Origin: Candidatus Sulfotelmatobacter sp.
GTDB lineage: Bacteria > Acidobacteriota > Terriglobia > Terriglobales > Acidobacteriaceae
Length of the DNA: 64,000 nt
Reading direction: 5' to 3'
Assembly: GCA_030040965.1 (NCBI GenBank)
Contig: JASHOT010000210.1
Location: forward strand, 1 to 64,000
The notes beneath the pieces were generated by a model. The model was given only the letters and a program-made list of their open reading frames with translations, had not been told where the DNA came from and searched no databases. The translations under genes and the position numbers were made by a program. This document shows positions 42,484-50,944 of the stretch, in pieces. Numbering within the stretch: the first letter of the stretch is position 1; every line of letters begins with the position of its first letter.

Positions 42484-43729
42484 TTATTGTGAAGGTGCTT
42501 TTGGAACTACGTACTCGTCGAAATAGCGATAGAGGACGTCGCGGTGGGCACTGCGATAGGGCGCGTAATCCTGCGCGATTTCCTTGTCGGCGCGGTTGAG
42601 AAGCGCGAAGGGCTCGAGGAAACCAGCTTGGTCGATTTTGACGAGGGCAGCGAGCGACGCGTCGAGTTTGGGCATGTTTTCTGGACGCGCCAAAACCTCG
42701 ACCATGAGGTGCAGCGCGTCGGCCTCTTCACTCAGCGTGTGACGATATCTTGGCTCGCTCGGAAATTCCTGCTTGAATTTTTCTCTCTGCCACGTCAGGC
42801 GGTCGCCGCTGTAAAATCAGCCATGCCCCCAGCGACGGATCATCTTTCTGAATCGACGCATCGATCGTGATGGTCGCGCCCTGCTCGCCGGTGGATGATT
42901 TGCTCTTGTCCTGCAGACGTACCCAATTGAGCTTAACTTTATTTCGCTGCGCCCATTGGTTTATGCCGACCCAGCAGCGGTTGTTGTAAGGATCGGCGAC
43001 GATGGCCTGGATGTATTTCTCGCGGGCTTCAGCGTTTTTTCCCATTGCCGATAACGCATCTCCCCAATAGCGGTACGCCGTCTCGCGGTTGGGATCGATC
43101 TCGATCGCGCGGGCAAACCAGTCACCTGCACTGCCGTTCTCATGCTGCTTGAAAAAGACGTCGCCCATGAAGAGAGCAGCTTCATAGTTTTTGGGCTCCA
43201 GCAGCAGTGCATGTAGATAGCCATCTTTGGCCTGATCATAGTCTCCTCGGGCAAAGTCGGCTTCCGCGTGCTGCATGATCTCGTTGACTTCTTTGCTGGC
43301 GGAGTAACTGCCTTCGCCGCCGTCTTCGGGAAGGTTGGCAAGAACAATCTGGAGGAGGTTGCTGTTGTCTCCCAGTTCCTTGGCTTTGGCCAGCCGTGAA
43401 CGCGCCAGCGCCCGGGTTTTCTTGCGCTGGTCGGGATCGGATAGAGTGTCGGCATAGCCGAGCGTCGTCATTTCCCATGCTTCCCACATGGCATTATCTT
43501 TGGGATATGTAGTGCACAGATTCTCAAAGAGCGGCATCGACTGGACCATCTTGCCGGCGCGGTATAACTCGAGCGCGTTAACGCGGACGGAATCATTCTT
43601 TGGAACGGAGTCGCTGGGAGATGCTTGCGGCGGCGCGGGCGCGGAACTCTGCGCCGCACAGGAAAATGGAATCGCGGTCGCAATCACAAGAGAAACAAAA
43701 CACCATAGAAACGCAGTTGGCAGGCGCAT
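42484..43729 (-). pseudogene. secreted TPR-repeat gene with one frameshift
   Basis: The ATG at 43729 (GGAG 8 bases upstream) opens a signal peptide (ending SCAAQ) and TPR-like helices (AEADFARGDYDQAKDGYLHA, then ALFMGDVFFKQHENGSAGDW). Near 42813-42816 a four-T run on the coding strand shifts the frame. Removing one base restores AWLIYSGDRLTWQREKF and joins the downstream 73-aa frame ending EYVVPKAPSQ, giving about 414 aa. Either it is a fresh single-base pseudogene or a homopolymer sequencing error. Confidence 0.75.
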
Positions 43730-43825
43730 GGTGATATCTCCAGCCTAATCTAGATGGACACGCGAAGAACGTTTCAAGTTCCAAAGTTTGCGGGACTTAG
43801 GTAAGGAATGCAAGCCTCATAGGCA

Positions 43826-44833
43826 TCAGTGGACGATATTTACCGCAATCGCGGGCGTGATCGAATTGGAGGTGTTCTTGCCAGCGGGAAAGACGCGTGC
43901 GCCCATAATCACGCCGACTTTATTCGTAAAGTTGTATTCGATGGCGGGGGCGAGCGCGAAGGCCTGACTTGAACCGGAGTTAAGGAAAAGAGTCTGTGAC
44001 GGGTCCGAGATGTTATATCCGGTTACAGGGGTGTTGTACTGATGTCGGTAAGTAGCGTCTGAGGCGAGCACCCAATGGCGGGTGATGCTGTACTCCGCGG
44101 CGAGATCCACGAAAAGCGCGGCACCGGGATCGGCATGTCCGCGAAATCCTTGAGATGTGCCGTACACGCTGACATCCTGCACGTTCACGCCTTTTGAAAA
44201 CGCCTGCGTCACATTGAAGCGGGTGCGCAGGATGCGGCCGTTGGGCATCCAGAAAAATGTCTGGTTATAGAAACACAGTGTCGTCGTATAGGCGCCGGCG
44301 CCCAGCCCGGCGCTAGGCCGATTGCCAAGCTGATCGTACTTGCCCGTGGGAAACGTCTGCTGCACCGCTATTGATGTAGTTGGAACCCAACCGCCTTCAT
44401 GAAAAAAATGCAGACGATATTGCGCCTGCACCGTAAGGTCGGATACGCCGAGGCTCTTTGGCCCCGTGCTCACATCGTTGTAGTAGAAAGTCGGAATCAG
44501 GCCGACGGTAAACTTCTCGATCAAGCCATAGTTGATATACGTGAGCGATCCGAATTCATTCGCATGCGGCGCGCTATGGTGTGTGCCCTGCGAATCGTAA
44601 ATACCCTGCGAGATGACATCGAACAAATAAGGCTCGACCAGCACGTGGCCGCGCGGCAGCGTATTCGCCGAAGGCGCCAGCAGCGGGCCGGTCCACCAGG
44701 CGTCATCCAGCGACTGATGAAAGCCCGGCGCTGATTGGCCGAAGGATGATTGGCTGCTCGCCAATCCGCACGCCACCAGGCATGCCAGACAAGCGACAAA
44801 GATTCTGCATTCTTCCGCGGACCAAAACTCCAT
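43826..44833 (-). CDS. putative outer-membrane beta-barrel protein (phenol MetA-like)
   Basis: The 335-aa protein has an N-terminal signal segment (IFVACLACLVACGLASSQ) and a pattern of alternating beta strands with aromatic girdles, ending in NSITPAIAVNIVH. It resembles the MetA-pathway or transporter-like outer-membrane family: YGLIEKFTVGLIPTFYYND, LTVQAQYRLHFF and VVGVIMGARVFPAGKN-like segments. Substrate unknown. The ATG at 44833 lies close to the end of the upstream tandem DUF1579-like gene, so they are probably co-transcribed. Confidence 0.7.
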   Translation of the reverse strand: MEFWSAEECRIFVACLACLVACGLASSQSSFGQSAPGFHQSLDDAWWTGPLLAPSANTLPRGHVLVEPYLFDVISQGIYDSQGTHHSAPHANEFGSLTYINYGLIEKFTVGLIPTFYYNDVSTGPKSLGVSDLTVQAQYRLHFFHEGGWVPTTSIAVQQTFPTGKYDQLGNRPSAGLGAGAYTTTLCFYNQTFFWMPNGRILRTRFNVTQAFSKGVNVQDVSVYGTSQGFRGHADPGAALFVDLAAEYSITRHWVLASDATYRHQYNTPVTGYNISDPSQTLFLNSGSSQAFALAPAIEYNFTNKVGVIMGARVFPAGKNTSNSITPAIAVNIVH

Positions 44834-44843
44834 TGTCGTCAGG

Positions 44844-45965
44844 CTAGTTGGATTGGCCCTGGCAGGTGAAAGTCGCAATCCAATTCGGCTCCCACGTTTT
44901 GCCTCCGTCCGCGGAAAATGACTGCTCGGTCTTGAACGACGAAGATGTTATGTCTGAAAAAACAAAACGCACGAGGATGGTTTTTCCCTCGTATTCCTCC
45001 TGATCAAGAAATTCTCCGCGGCCGTTCTGAAATTCGCCGACGGTTGGAACAGCCAGGCTGCCATCCTTGCTATTCGCCCAAAACAGGCTCCACTGGTGGG
45101 ATTCTGGATTGTAGAGCCGCAAGGTCAGGCCCTCGATGTGGACGCCATCCCCGTCAACCTCGAGTTCCCCGAGATTGGCTCGACCGCCCCAGATCTTTCG
45201 CACGACGGAACTGCCGTCGTAGTCGACCCAGGTCGTTGATCCGGAAAGAGGATGCACCAGCCGCTTGAGGTGTGCGTGCCACGTTCCGAACTCGAAGTCA
45301 AAACTGTGTGCCGCTTCTTCGGCCGACACGTCTTTCGGTCCAGTTTTCTGAGCGCCTGTATTCACATCCGGCTCGTCGCCGACTCGCGTCTGATCGGTGA
45401 TCCAATTCACTTCCCAGGTTTTTCCGCCATCATCGGAGAACGATTGTTCGAAATGGGCTGAAGTTGGCGTAATCTCGGACCAGACATAACGAACCAGGAT
45501 GGCGCGCCCCTTGAAAGGCTCCTGATCGATAAACTCTCCGCGGCCATTCTTGAATTCGCCGATCGTGGGCTGGGCCAATTTGCCGTCCCGACTGTTGACC
45601 CAGTAAAGGCTCCACTGATGCGACTGCGGATTGTACAGGCGCAGCGTCATTCCTTCGATGTGGCCGGAAGGACCGTCGGTCTCAAACTCCTCCAACTGCG
45701 AGCGTCCGTTCCAGACCTTGCGCGTGACCGAGCTACCGTCGAATTCAATCCACGTGGTAGAACCGGTGAGAGGATGGTCGAGCTTTTTCAGATGAATCTT
45801 CCAAGTGCCGAGTTCGAAATCGAAGTCGTGGCTGCCATCGTGGGCGAGGGCGGATTGGGCATCTGCCGGAACCGATGCCGTCGTGTTCATCATCGATACG
45901 GCCAAACCCGGAACGAGAAGAATACATAGCAACAGACATTTGTGAGCAGTCGAGAAAAGGTGCAT
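44844..45965 (-). CDS. secreted protein with two tandem DUF1579-like domains
   Basis: A 373-aa exported protein: signal peptide (CLLLCILLVPGLAVSMM), then two copies of the same domain of about 140 aa. Copy 1 begins HDFDFELGTWKIHLKKLDHP and copy 2 HSFDFEFGTWHAHLKRLVHP; both continue GSTTW, MTLRLYNPQSHQWSLYW versus LTLRLYNPESHQWSLFW, and end GGKTWEVNWI versus GGKTWEPNWI. The repeat is a clear internal duplication of a lipocalin-like domain. The ATG at 45965 has GGAGG upstream. It diverges from a MocR-type regulator gene 122 bases away, a likely controller. Confidence 0.88.
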   Translation of the reverse strand: MHLFSTAHKCLLLCILLVPGLAVSMMNTTASVPADAQSALAHDGSHDFDFELGTWKIHLKKLDHPLTGSTTWIEFDGSSVTRKVWNGRSQLEEFETDGPSGHIEGMTLRLYNPQSHQWSLYWVNSRDGKLAQPTIGEFKNGRGEFIDQEPFKGRAILVRYVWSEITPTSAHFEQSFSDDGGKTWEVNWITDQTRVGDEPDVNTGAQKTGPKDVSAEEAAHSFDFEFGTWHAHLKRLVHPLSGSTTWVDYDGSSVVRKIWGGRANLGELEVDGDGVHIEGLTLRLYNPESHQWSLFWANSKDGSLAVPTVGEFQNGRGEFLDQEEYEGKTILVRFVFSDITSSSFKTEQSFSADGGKTWEPNWIATFTCQGQSN

Positions 45966-46087
45966 TGTTGACCTCCATCTCTTGAATTGCCGAGTTTGAA
46001 TGACCTCGCACGAGCCTGAACAACCTGCATCTGAAAGTCTCGGCTCAGCATGACCCACGGCATGGTATTTTAAAAGCACCACTTTGT

Positions 46088-47521
46088 GTGTCATTCGCGA
46101 TACCACTTTCGAAGCGCAAGGGCCCTCTGTTCCGGCAGGTGTATCTCGGTTTGCGGGAAGGCATCCTTTCTGGAACACTTCGCAGCGGCGAACGGTTGCC
46201 CTCGACGCGAGATCTGGCCGATCAACTCCGTATTTCTAGAACGGTTACGCTGCTTGCCTACGATCAGCTGTTGAGCGAGGGTTTTGCGACGGGCCGTCCC
46301 GGTTCCGGGACATACGTGTCGAGCGGAATCGTCGCAAGGCCTCCTACGTTTGCGGAATCTCCCGTGAAGGTGCGGCTGTCGCGCTTTGGAATGGCTGCAC
46401 AGGCTGCATGGTCGAGGGTCAACTTTCCTTCTCGCGAGAAGAAATCGCTCCCCTATGATTTTTCCTATGGCGAGAGTGATCTGGAAATGTTTCCTTTTGA
46501 GATGTGGCGGCGCATTTTGCTGCGGTGCGCGAGATCCGCGCCGGTTTCATCTCTGGACTACGCTTCGGCGGCTGGAAATGTCGCTCTGCGGGAAGCCATC
46601 TGCGCTCACTTGCGCCGGTCAAGGGCCGTGGTGTGCGATGCGGCGCAAGTGGTGATCGTCAATGGATCGCAACAGGCTTTGGACCTGATCGCGCGAGTAT
46701 TGATCGCGCCGGGTGCTGCAGTGGCGCTCGAAGATCCGAATTATCAGGGCACGCGCGAAGTTCTGCGTGCCGCGGGAGCGCGTTTGCTGCCGGTGCCCGT
46801 CGATCGCGAGGGATTGAATCCTGCCAGGATTCCCGCGAAGGTCCGGCTCGCGTTCGTCACGCCATCGCATCAGTTTCCAACCGGTGCAATCCTTCCTCTT
46901 GCACGTCGACTGGCGCTGTTGGCGTGGGCAAAACGGTGCAGCGCGATGATTGTGGAAGACGATTACGATGGCGAGTTCCGCTACGAAGGACAATCTCTCG
47001 ATTCGCTGCAAGGCCTGGATCGCGAAGGCCGCGTGATTTATGTCGGAACGTTTTCGCGGACTATTTTTTCCGCCTTGCGGATCGGCTATCTGATCGCGCC
47101 GAAGAACCTGGTGAATTCTTTTTCGGCGGCCAAGTGGCTGTGCGACCGGCATACCGCGACTCTGGAGCAGGAAACTCTGGCGCAATTCATTAGCGGCGGA
47201 ACCTATGAACGATATCTGCGCCGGGTTCGGCGCCGAAACGCTTTGCGCCGCGATGTGCTTCTGGATGCAATTCGCGTTAATTTTGGCGATCGCGTTGATG
47301 TGACGGGCGGGGGCGCAGGCGCTCACGTCGTCCTCTGGCTGCAAAAGGACCTTGCAGAAGAATCCGTGATTGCTGCCGCCGCGGCTCGCGGAGTTCGTGT
47401 CTATGGAATTTCAAAATACTTTCTCAAGACGCCGCGCCGCTCGGGCATCATGCTCGGATACGCGCGCATGAGCGAAGGCCGCATCCGCGAAGGCATTCAT
47501 CGCCTCGGTCACGTACTCTGA
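46088..47521 (+). CDS. MocR/PdxR-type GntR regulator lacking the PLP lysine
   Basis: The 477-aa protein has a GntR winged helix at residues 10-75 (LFRQVYLGLREGILSGTL, then RLPSTRDLADQLRISRTVT) and a fold-type I aminotransferase-like domain (LDYASAAGNVALREAICAHL, VALEDPNYQGTREVL, IVEDDYDGEFRY). In MocR proteins the PLP Schiff-base lysine lies in GTFSK; here the sequence is GTFSRTIFSALRIGY with Arg324 in that place, so PLP cannot bind covalently in the usual way. It starts with GTG and is divergent from the tandem DUF1579-like gene. Confidence 0.92.
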   Translation: MSFAIPLSKRKGPLFRQVYLGLREGILSGTLRSGERLPSTRDLADQLRISRTVTLLAYDQLLSEGFATGRPGSGTYVSSGIVARPPTFAESPVKVRLSRFGMAAQAAWSRVNFPSREKKSLPYDFSYGESDLEMFPFEMWRRILLRCARSAPVSSLDYASAAGNVALREAICAHLRRSRAVVCDAAQVVIVNGSQQALDLIARVLIAPGAAVALEDPNYQGTREVLRAAGARLLPVPVDREGLNPARIPAKVRLAFVTPSHQFPTGAILPLARRLALLAWAKRCSAMIVEDDYDGEFRYEGQSLDSLQGLDREGRVIYVGTFSRTIFSALRIGYLIAPKNLVNSFSAAKWLCDRHTATLEQETLAQFISGGTYERYLRRVRRRNALRRDVLLDAIRVNFGDRVDVTGGGAGAHVVLWLQKDLAEESVIAAAAARGVRVYGISKYFLKTPRRSGIMLGYARMSEGRIREGIHRLGHVL

Positions 47522-47546
47522 TCGTCTGCCGGCGAATGCTTTGCCA

Positions 47547-48662
47547 TCATGCACCGCAATACTTTTCGTATTGTTCGTAAATGAAGTTGTCGGTCATACC
47601 CGCGATGTAATCGCAGATGACGCGAGGCGGACCCTCTTCTTTTGCTTTTTCCTGATAATTGTGCGGCAAAGACTCGGGATGATTCATCCAGAAGGAGAAC
47701 AGCTCGCTGATAACCCGCTCCGCATCGTCTTTTTCGTCGGCGAGCGCCGGGCTGAAATAAAGATTCTCGTAGAGAAATTCCTTGCCGGCCTTGCGCTCCG
47801 CGTCGACTGCCAAACTGAACGCGGCGAGACGCTCGTTTTGGCGCCGAACATCTTCCGTTGAGTGAAGACCGGCGGCATCGATTCTCTTTTGCGTGTTCCG
47901 GATCAGATCGTCGACAAAACGGTTGAGAATGCGCTTGACCGTTTCATTGAATTTCAGCTTTTCCGGCGCGCTGGGATAAATCTGCATCACTTCGCGATAG
48001 AAACGGTCGAAGAGCGGAACGCCATCCCGTATTTCATCCAGCGAAAGAAGATGTGCTTCATAGCCGTCATCGAGATCGGCGGTATGGTAGGCAATTTCAT
48101 CGCTGAGATCGATGAGTTGCGCTTCGAGTGGAGAACGCTGATCGAGAAGATATTCCGCCAGTTCCGGATGTTCACTTTCGTCGTAATCGCGCGAGTGCTT
48201 GATGATTCCCTCGCGGACTTCGAAGGTAAGATTCAACCCACGGAAGGCGGCGTAACGCTGCTCAAAGTCTTCGACGATGCGAAGCGCGTGAAGGTTGTGA
48301 TCGAAGAAAAGCCCATGTTGACGCATAGCTGCATCGAGAGCTTTCTCTCCCGCGTGGCCGAACGGGGGATGACCGATGTCGTGCACCAGAGCGAGGGCCT
48401 CGGCAAGATCGACGTTGAGCCGCAGCGCGCCGGCGATGGTGCGGGAGATTTGCGAGACTTCGAGCGTGTGAGTCAACCGGTTGCGGAAGTGATCGGAGTA
48501 ACGGCGGGTAAAAACTTGCGTCTTGGCTTCCAGGCGCCGAAAGGCGCGCGCGTGGATGACGCGATCGCGGTCGCGCTGAAAATCGTTGCGGTAGGGATGC
48601 TGCGCTTCCGGAAAGCGGCGTCCACGGGATTGCGTGACTTCGACCGCGTAGGCCGCCAGCAT
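47547..48662 (-). CDS. deoxyguanosinetriphosphate triphosphohydrolase-like protein
   Basis: A 371-aa HD-domain enzyme that hydrolyses dNTPs to deoxynucleoside and triphosphate. Visible are the start RRFPEAQHPYRNDFQRDRDR, RLTHTLEVSQISRTIAGAL, and the metal-binding LVHDIGHPPFGHAGEKAL, all matching the dGTPase-like family. Length and motif order are typical of type 2 dGTPases. It may maintain dNTP pools. The ATG at 48662 agrees with the family start. Confidence 0.93.
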   Translation of the reverse strand: MLAAYAVEVTQSRGRRFPEAQHPYRNDFQRDRDRVIHARAFRRLEAKTQVFTRRYSDHFRNRLTHTLEVSQISRTIAGALRLNVDLAEALALVHDIGHPPFGHAGEKALDAAMRQHGLFFDHNLHALRIVEDFEQRYAAFRGLNLTFEVREGIIKHSRDYDESEHPELAEYLLDQRSPLEAQLIDLSDEIAYHTADLDDGYEAHLLSLDEIRDGVPLFDRFYREVMQIYPSAPEKLKFNETVKRILNRFVDDLIRNTQKRIDAAGLHSTEDVRRQNERLAAFSLAVDAERKAGKEFLYENLYFSPALADEKDDAERVISELFSFWMNHPESLPHNYQEKAKEEGPPRVICDYIAGMTDNFIYEQYEKYCGA

Positions 48663-48739
48663 GAGGGAAGAATATCAGACACGGGATTCGGATTCGTGTG
48701 CGTCACGGCATTGTCGCCTTGGCACGGGCGACGACCCGA

Positions 48740-50374
48740 TCAATCTCTTTTTTGACCCGCAGCGTTTTGCCCGAGGAGAGAGATCAAACCATCGGCAAGC
48801 GAGCCGCGCCAATAGTAATAATCGTGCCCGCCATCAAACTCGCGATAGTCGAGCGAGTAACCCTTGAGCATAAGAATGTCGCGCAGCTCCCGATTCAGCG
48901 AGTAGAGAGAGTCAAAGCGACCAACTTCCATATAGAAGCGGATTGGCAGGCGCGGGCTGTTTCGGAAGGATAGGAGCAGGTCCCCCGAATCGAGGGACAA
49001 CGGCCAGGGTGGAGAATAGGGCTCGTCGTTTCTGACCCAAAACGCTCCCGACTGCGAAAGAACGTTGCCCACAACATCGGGGTGGAAGAATGCGCAATGG
49101 CCGGCGGCGACTCCGCCACGGCTCGAGCCGGCCAATACAACGTGGCTGGGACCATCTTTGATCCGGTAGTTCTTCCGCATCCACGGGATCAGCTCCAACG
49201 CCACAAAGTCGGAGAATGGCGTGTAGCCGCCCAAGTCGCGGTTGCGCTGGACATTGTTGTTGACAAAAACCGCCACTGCCGGTCCGATCTTGCCCGCTGC
49301 CATAAGATTGTCGAGGATAGTTGGCGTCGGAACCAGACTGCTTGCTTCTCCGTCGTAGACTGCACCGTCAAAGACGATCACCAAATCCGCAGCCTTCACG
49401 CTGTCGTAGCCAGGAGGAGTGTAAATGCTGATCTTGCGGTCCTCGTTCAGCGATGTGCTCTTGAAACTCGTTGCGCTTACCTTTCCATGCGGCACAGAGT
49501 TGTTTTCGGCAACATAAGGTTGTGGAGGCGCATCGGGCAGGGTCAGAATGGAAAGACCGCCAAAAATATCGGGATTGAAAGGATCAGTGGTATCGAGCTC
49601 GTCCGAAATCTGGACAGTTTGTTTCGTTCCAAAGGAGCGACTTTCAATGACGGTGTAGCCGTAACGGTATCGGGAATCCTTAGGGACGGTCTCGCTGCCA
49701 TAGAAAAGCGGCGTATGCAGAAACCGGTCCAGCTGAATCCCGCCCACTGAGGAATGCGTGCCGCCGAACACCTGGACGCTCGCTGTATTTTCGTCTCCAA
49801 AATAGAGGTAGATCACATTGACATCTTTCGCGTCGTCCTTGATTTCTTCAATGATCGGCCCTTTGCCTTTTCGGCCGGCCACGAATCGTTCCAGCGCCGC
49901 CGGGTCTTTGATGTAGTCTTTCCAGAGGGCCTGAATGGCAGCCGGATAATTCTTCTCTGCCAGGCGCGCACCGTTCTCTTCGGCGGTCACGACCCGCTCA
50001 ATCTTCATGACGTATTTACCGGGCGCGGCTGCCTTATCGAGCGTGTGGATGACGAGCTTGTACTCACCCGTTGTGAATGCGGTCAGATCGATCGGTTCAG
50101 GACCTTCGGTGCCGTTCGGACTATCGACGGTGCGGATCAGCTTGCCATCCGGGGCAAACTCATCGATGACGAGATCGACTCCGTGCTGGTCGGCCTCTCC
50201 GAGGATTGCATATCCTTCCGTCAGAGTAACGGTGTAGACGTGGTTGTCACCTGCGCCGAGGGTTCGTTCCTGCGTGAAACCTGCGCTCAACTTGATTGGC
50301 TCCTGCCCGCGAGCGACTGCTGAGCTGGAGAAAGCCGCCAAGGCTGCAAACAAAGAAATCCGTGCGATACGCAT
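48740..50374 (-). CDS. secreted esterase of the enterochelin-esterase (Fes) type
   Basis: The 544-aa protein has a signal peptide (ending SAVARGQ), a pre-peptidase-type beta domain at 25-130, a helical middle and a C-terminal alpha/beta hydrolase. The latter has LVIVFDGAVYDGEA, the nucleophile elbow LAGSSRGGVAA with Ser, and the catalytic His in FDGGHDYYYWRGSL. Such enzymes cleave siderophore or polyester esters; the substrate is unknown. The ATG at 50374 gives the best signal peptide; another in-frame start is three codons upstream. Confidence 0.88.
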   Translation of the reverse strand: MRIARISLFAALAAFSSSAVARGQEPIKLSAGFTQERTLGAGDNHVYTVTLTEGYAILGEADQHGVDLVIDEFAPDGKLIRTVDSPNGTEGPEPIDLTAFTTGEYKLVIHTLDKAAAPGKYVMKIERVVTAEENGARLAEKNYPAAIQALWKDYIKDPAALERFVAGRKGKGPIIEEIKDDAKDVNVIYLYFGDENTASVQVFGGTHSSVGGIQLDRFLHTPLFYGSETVPKDSRYRYGYTVIESRSFGTKQTVQISDELDTTDPFNPDIFGGLSILTLPDAPPQPYVAENNSVPHGKVSATSFKSTSLNEDRKISIYTPPGYDSVKAADLVIVFDGAVYDGEASSLVPTPTILDNLMAAGKIGPAVAVFVNNNVQRNRDLGGYTPFSDFVALELIPWMRKNYRIKDGPSHVVLAGSSRGGVAAGHCAFFHPDVVGNVLSQSGAFWVRNDEPYSPPWPLSLDSGDLLLSFRNSPRLPIRFYMEVGRFDSLYSLNRELRDILMLKGYSLDYREFDGGHDYYYWRGSLADGLISLLGQNAAGQKRD

Positions 50375-50407
50375 CGTGATCACGAACCTCCACTGGACAC
50401 TTGCAGA

Positions 50408-50878
50408 CTACCGAAGACTCAGGCGCATTTCATTGCTCGGCTCAAATCCGAGTGATTCGTAAAGATGACGTCCGTCATCGCTGGCGTGCAGCGTGACCCG
50501 CGCCAGCCCTTCCTGCTTGCACCATTCGATCGCCGTCTGCATCAGCTCTCGGGCGATGCCACGGCGGCGATACTCACTATCGGTGTATACGTTGAGAATG
50601 GTGGCGCGGCGGCATTCCAAATCGTAAGGATGCGCCGGCCACGGATTGATGATGACCGAGGCTCCGGCAACCGGCCGTTCTCCATCGCAGGCGAACCACG
50701 AGTGGAAGGAGCCGTCAGTCAAAGCCTTTGCCAGGTAGGTGGCGGCCAACGATTCCATGGCGGTGAGTGCGAAGGAATCAGCCTCGCCCATGTCTTCATA
50801 CATTTTGCGGCGCTGGCGAACAATTTCCGGGATGTCGGAAAGCGAGGCGGAGCGGATGGTGATTCCTTGCAGAGGCAT
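50408..50878 (-). CDS. GNAT family N-acetyltransferase
   Basis: A 156-aa acyltransferase with the GNAT fold. It begins IRSASLSDIPEIVRQRRKMY; the acetyl-CoA loop is visible as LNVYTDSEYRRRGIARELM (R-R-G-I-A), followed by RVTLHASDDGRHLYESLGF. The acceptor is unknown. It is followed after 33 bases by the esterase gene on the same strand, so co-transcription is possible. Confidence 0.9.
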   Translation of the reverse strand: MPLQGITIRSASLSDIPEIVRQRRKMYEDMGEADSFALTAMESLAATYLAKALTDGSFHSWFACDGERPVAGASVIINPWPAHPYDLECRRATILNVYTDSEYRRRGIARELMQTAIEWCKQEGLARVTLHASDDGRHLYESLGFEPSNEMRLSLR

Positions 50879-50944
50879 GCCGGGAGTCTACCAAGCATTA
50901 TGCCCGAAAAGTCTGCAGGGGCTGATGTTCGAGCTAAAGCTCCG

